A model generated the notes under the pieces. That model was not told the origin of the DNA and did no database searches. It saw only the letters and a program-made list of their open reading frames with translations. From the NCBI GenBank assembly GCA_902495025.1, contig CABUWB010000072.1, positions 1-8,359 of the forward strand: DNA of 8,359 nt, given 5' to 3'. This document shows positions 6,305-8,359 of this stretch, one piece after another (positions within the stretch are counted from its first letter, which is position 1; every line of letters begins with the position of its first letter). The stretch comes from an uncultured Eubacteriales bacterium (GTDB lineage: Bacteria; Bacillota; Clostridia; Lachnospirales; CAG-274). The position numbers and the translations under genes were made by a program.

Positions 6305-7126
6305 ATGTCAGACTGTTCAAGCTGTCCATCACATGGCAAGTGTGGCAATGACAGCGGAAGCTGCGGTATTGTAAATAATCCCGCAAACAAAATTAAATAT
6401 GTAATAGGCGTAATGAGCGGAAAGGGCGGCGTAGGCAAGTCCACCGTATCTGCACTGCTTGCAAGGGCACTTAACAAAAAGGGCTATAAGGTAGGTCTTA
6501 TGGACGCCGATGTTACAGGCCCTTCGGCTGCAAGGCTTATGGGTCTTACAGGCAAAAGGGCATACGCCGAAAATAAAATGATTGTACCTGTTGAAAGCGA
6601 GGAAGGTATTAAGGTATTAAGCCTTAATATGATGCTTGAGGACGAAAACCAGCCCGTTATCTGGCGCGGCTCACTCTTATCAAGCTGCATACAGCAGTTC
6701 TGGGGTGAAACCAACTGGGGCGAGCTTGATTACCTTGTAATTGATATGCCTCCCGGCACAGGCGACGTTACCCTTACAGTTATGCAGTCCATACCGTTAA
6801 GCGGCGTTATTACCGTCAGCCTGCCACAGGATATGGTCGGTATGATTGTTACAAAGTCAATTAATATGGCTAAAATGATGAATGTAAACGTGCTTGGCAT
6901 AATTGAAAATATGAGCTATATGCTCTGCCCTCACTGCGGCGAAAAGATTAAGCTCTTTAACGGAGATAATGTCAAGCTCGCTGCCGAAACAGGCGTTGAG
7001 CTGCTCTGCGAGCTGCCAACCGACCCGACCGTAGGCTCAATTGCTGAAAATAACGGTAAGGTTAAGGACGAAATTGCACAGCAGTTTGACTACCTTGCAC
7101 AGAGAATTGAGGATAAATTAAAATAA
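6305..7126 (+). CDS. mrp: Mrp/NBP35-family P-loop ATPase, Fe-S cluster carrier
   Basis: This encodes 273 aa of a cytoplasmic ParA/MinD-superfamily ATPase of the Mrp/ApbC/NBP35 group, which binds and delivers iron-sulfur clusters. The deviant Walker A GKGGVGKST is at residues 39-47, the switch/Walker A' DADVTGPS at 67-74, and Walker B VIDMPPGTGD at 145-154. The family's CXXC (C208-P-H-C211), which bridges a cluster between two subunits, is present. The N-terminus adds four cysteines (C4, C7, C13, C20), an NBP35-like extension expected to hold a second cluster. The start is taken as ATG 6305, because GAGGTG (6293-6298) lies 6 nt upstream; an in-frame GTG at 6296 is part of that site. It sits 15 nt after the HMT/MTHFR gene and is the last gene of the operon. 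The Fe-S targets are not identifiable here. Confidence 0.92.
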   Translation: MSDCSSCPSHGKCGNDSGSCGIVNNPANKIKYVIGVMSGKGGVGKSTVSALLARALNKKGYKVGLMDADVTGPSAARLMGLTGKRAYAENKMIVPVESEEGIKVLSLNMMLEDENQPVIWRGSLLSSCIQQFWGETNWGELDYLVIDMPPGTGDVTLTVMQSIPLSGVITVSLPQDMVGMIVTKSINMAKMMNVNVLGIIENMSYMLCPHCGEKIKLFNGDNVKLAAETGVELLCELPTDPTVGSIAENNGKVKDEIAQQFDYLAQRIEDKLK

Positions 7127-7138
7127 TAACAATATTAC

Positions 7139-7176
7139 ACTGCCGCAGAGAAATCATTTCTGCGGCAGTCTTTTTT
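7139..7176 (+). terminator. Terminator of the stalk-protein / HMT-MTHFR / mrp operon
   Basis: ACTGCCGCAG (7139-7148) pairs with CTGCGGCAGT (7160-7169) in a 10-bp GC-rich stem. A C and six T follow. It begins 12 bases after the mrp stop codon. Confidence 0.93.
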
Positions 7177-7185
7177 ATATTTTTG

Positions 7186-7214
7186 TTGAAAATTATGACA
7201 AAATGTTTTATACT
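7186..7214 (+). promoter_or_regulatory. Promoter of the aldolase-domain gene
   Basis: TTGAAA (7186-7191) and TATACT (7209-7214) are 17 bp apart. The transcript would start near 7221 and include GAGGAG (7237-7242), 7 nt before the ATG at 7250. The promoter and ribosome binding site are intact even though the gene is interrupted. Confidence 0.78.
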
Positions 7215-7249
7215 GTTAATAGAAATTATTATTTAAGAGGAGATTTAAC

Positions 7250-8224
7250 ATGGAACAGAGAGGTAATATTGTATCATACAGACCCGACGTAAAGGTTCTT
7301 GACTGTACTATAAGAGATGGCGGACTTGTAAATGACTTTTTCTTTACCGATGAATTTGTAAAAAAGCTGTACGAGGCAAACGTTGCTGCAGGCGTTGACT
7401 ATATGGAAATAGGCTATAAGGCATCAAAGGATTTATTTGACGAGAGCAAGTTTGGCAAGTGGAAATTCTGTGATGAAGACAGCATACGTTCTATCGTAGG
7501 CGACAACGATACTGACTTAAAAATATCCGTTATGGCTGACGTAGGCCGTACTGAGTACAAGAGAGATATTATTGACAAGGCTGACAGCGTTATTGATATG
7601 ATAAGGGTTGCAACCTATATAAACACCGTACCTGCCGCTATTGAAATGGCAGAGTACTGCAAAAACAAGGGCTATGAAACCTCTATCAACATTATGGCTA
7701 TATCAAACGCAGGCGACAACGATATTTCAGACGCACTTGAAATCATCGGCCACAGCAGCGTTGACAGAGTTTGTATTGTTGACAGCTACGGTGCACTTGT
7801 ACCCGAGCAGATTAGAAAAATTGCGTCCAAGTATCTTGAAATGGGCGATTAATACAATAAGCAGATTGGTATTCACGCCCACAACAACCAGCAGCTTGCT
7901 TTTGCAAACACTATTGAAACACTGCGCCTTGGCGTAAGTATTCTTGATGCGTCCGCAAGCGGTCTTGGCAGAGGCGCAGGCAACTGTCCTTCCGAGCTGC
8001 TTTTAAGATTTCTTAAAAACCCTAAATACAAGGTTATCCACCTGCTCAACTTTATTGAAAATTATGTTAATCCGCTCAGAGCAAGCGGCACAACCTGGGG
8101 CTATGATATACCTTATATGCTTACCGGCAGCCTTAACCAGCACCCAAGAGATGCCATCAGCTTTGCTAAATCAGGCAGAACGGATATTAAGAATTTCTAC
8201 GTTGAATTACTTGAAAAAGAATAA
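7250..8224 (+). pseudogene. HMGL/DRE-TIM aldolase-domain protein interrupted by an in-frame TAA
   Basis: Reading starts at ATG 7250 and meets TAA at 7850-7852 (codon 201). The same frame then continues as clear protein for 123 more codons to TAA at 8222-8224. The full product would be about 324 aa, the size of a catalytic TIM-barrel domain of the HMG-CoA lyase/4-hydroxy-2-oxovalerate aldolase type. The first part carries LDCTIRDGG (17-25), with metal ligand D23 and catalytic R22, and GVDYMEIGY (48-56). The part after the stop carries the metal-binding HAHNN (H209, H211) and the glycine-rich GLGRGAGNCPSELL. The 200-aa fragment therefore lacks the second half of the metal site and the end of the barrel and should be inactive. 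Codon use is the same on both sides, and one base change would restore the frame. The substrate is unknown; such proteins are often labelled only 'aldolase catalytic domain'. It could be a recent pseudogene or a base-call error. Confidence 0.85.
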
Positions 8225-8234
8225 TATTATAAAC

Positions 8235-8273
8235 AAGGGCTATCGCATTAATTTTGCAATAGCCCTGTTTTTT
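8235..8273 (+). terminator. Terminator after the aldolase-domain gene
   Basis: AGGGCTAT (8236-8243) pairs with ATAGCCCT (8259-8266), extended past one mismatch by GCA (8245-8247) with TGC (8255-8257). A G and six T follow. It lies about 10 bases past the second TAA (8222-8224), not the internal one, so the transcription unit was built for the full-length gene. Confidence 0.9.
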
Positions 8274-8295
8274 GTTGATATAAATTAGAGTTTAT

Positions 8296-8344
8296 CTGCC
8301 TGTCGGCAGTGAACAAAATGCTCGCATTTTGTTCAGTTTGGCAG
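8296..8344. repeat. Long palindrome, probable intergenic repeat cut by the window end
   Basis: GAACAAAATGC (8311-8321) and GCATTTTGTTC (8324-8334) form an 11-bp perfect inverted repeat with only TC between them. It is flanked by CTGCC (8296-8300) and GGCAG (8340-8344). CTGCC can also pair locally with GGCAG at 8305-8309. No T-run follows, and a terminator already sits just upstream, so it is not an obvious terminator. No second copy is present in the window. Confidence 0.5.
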
Positions 8345-8359
8345 CGGAAGAAACTACCA

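Noticed and set aside
7850..7852. Recoded stop codon (alternative genetic code, pyrrolysine or selenocysteine)
   Set aside because: The codon is TAA, not TAG or TGA, and TAA is the true terminator of all other genes in the window.
7641..7937. 98-codon frame bridging the internal TAA as a possible frameshifted continuation
   Set aside because: It is in a different frame, has no family motifs, and the real continuation is in the original frame directly after the TAA, so no frameshift is needed.
8055..8288. 77-codon plus-strand frame at the end of the aldolase gene
   Set aside because: It overlaps the conserved C-terminal part of the aldolase in another frame and runs through the terminator hairpin.
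1..8359. CRISPR array, transposase, prophage, toxin-antitoxin or defence genes
   Set aside because: I looked for regularly spaced direct repeats, DDE-type or recombinase motifs and small paired genes and saw none; the coding content is housekeeping plus one surface protein.

Overview
The window looks like chromosomal DNA from a low-to-moderate GC Bacillota, most likely class Clostridia (gut Oscillospiraceae/Ruminococcaceae type). The signs are strong GGAGG-type ribosome binding sites, sigma-A-like promoters with 17-bp spacers, U-rich intrinsic terminators, a Firmicutes-type L10 leader, a YitJ-type homocysteine methyltransferase/MTHFR fusion, and an exported protein with a copper-amine-oxidase-N 'stalk' domain. 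Every coding region ends in TAA. Species cannot be fixed from the sequence alone.

Layout. Positions 1-152 hold no gene. Positions 152-2386 are on the minus strand: galE (UDP-glucose 4-epimerase), then a consensus promoter and L10 autoregulatory leader with attenuator, then rplJ (L10, TTG start) and rplL (L7/L12), closed by a strong terminator. The two stalk proteins of the ribosome are therefore not next to rplKA or, within the sequence shown, rpoB. Positions 2386-2754 have no protein gene but are rich in hairpins. They include an extended -10 box and a 12-bp terminator on the minus strand that bracket a candidate small RNA of about 130 nt with C-rich loops. This is the most novel-looking element here.

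Positions 2732-7176 form a plus-strand operon: a secreted stalk-domain protein carrying two tandem DUF4163/DUF3298-like (RsiV-type) modules, a bifunctional homocysteine S-methyltransferase/methylenetetrahydrofolate reductase, and an Mrp/NBP35-type P-loop Fe-S carrier. Intergenic gaps are 11 and 15 nt, and a terminator closes the operon. Positions 7186-8273 are a separate transcription unit with its own promoter and terminator. It encodes an HMGL/DRE-TIM-type aldolase-domain protein interrupted by an in-frame TAA at codon 201, so it reads as a pseudogene or a point sequence error. The last 60 bases hold a long near-perfect palindrome that looks like the edge of an intergenic repeat.

Functionally the window joins translation (rplJL), nucleotide-sugar metabolism (galE), methionine/one-carbon metabolism (the HMT/MTHFR fusion), Fe-S cluster assembly (mrp) and a cell-surface protein. 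Apart from the rplJL pair these look like a mixed housekeeping neighbourhood, not a defence or mobile island. I saw no transposase, CRISPR array, tRNA or rRNA.
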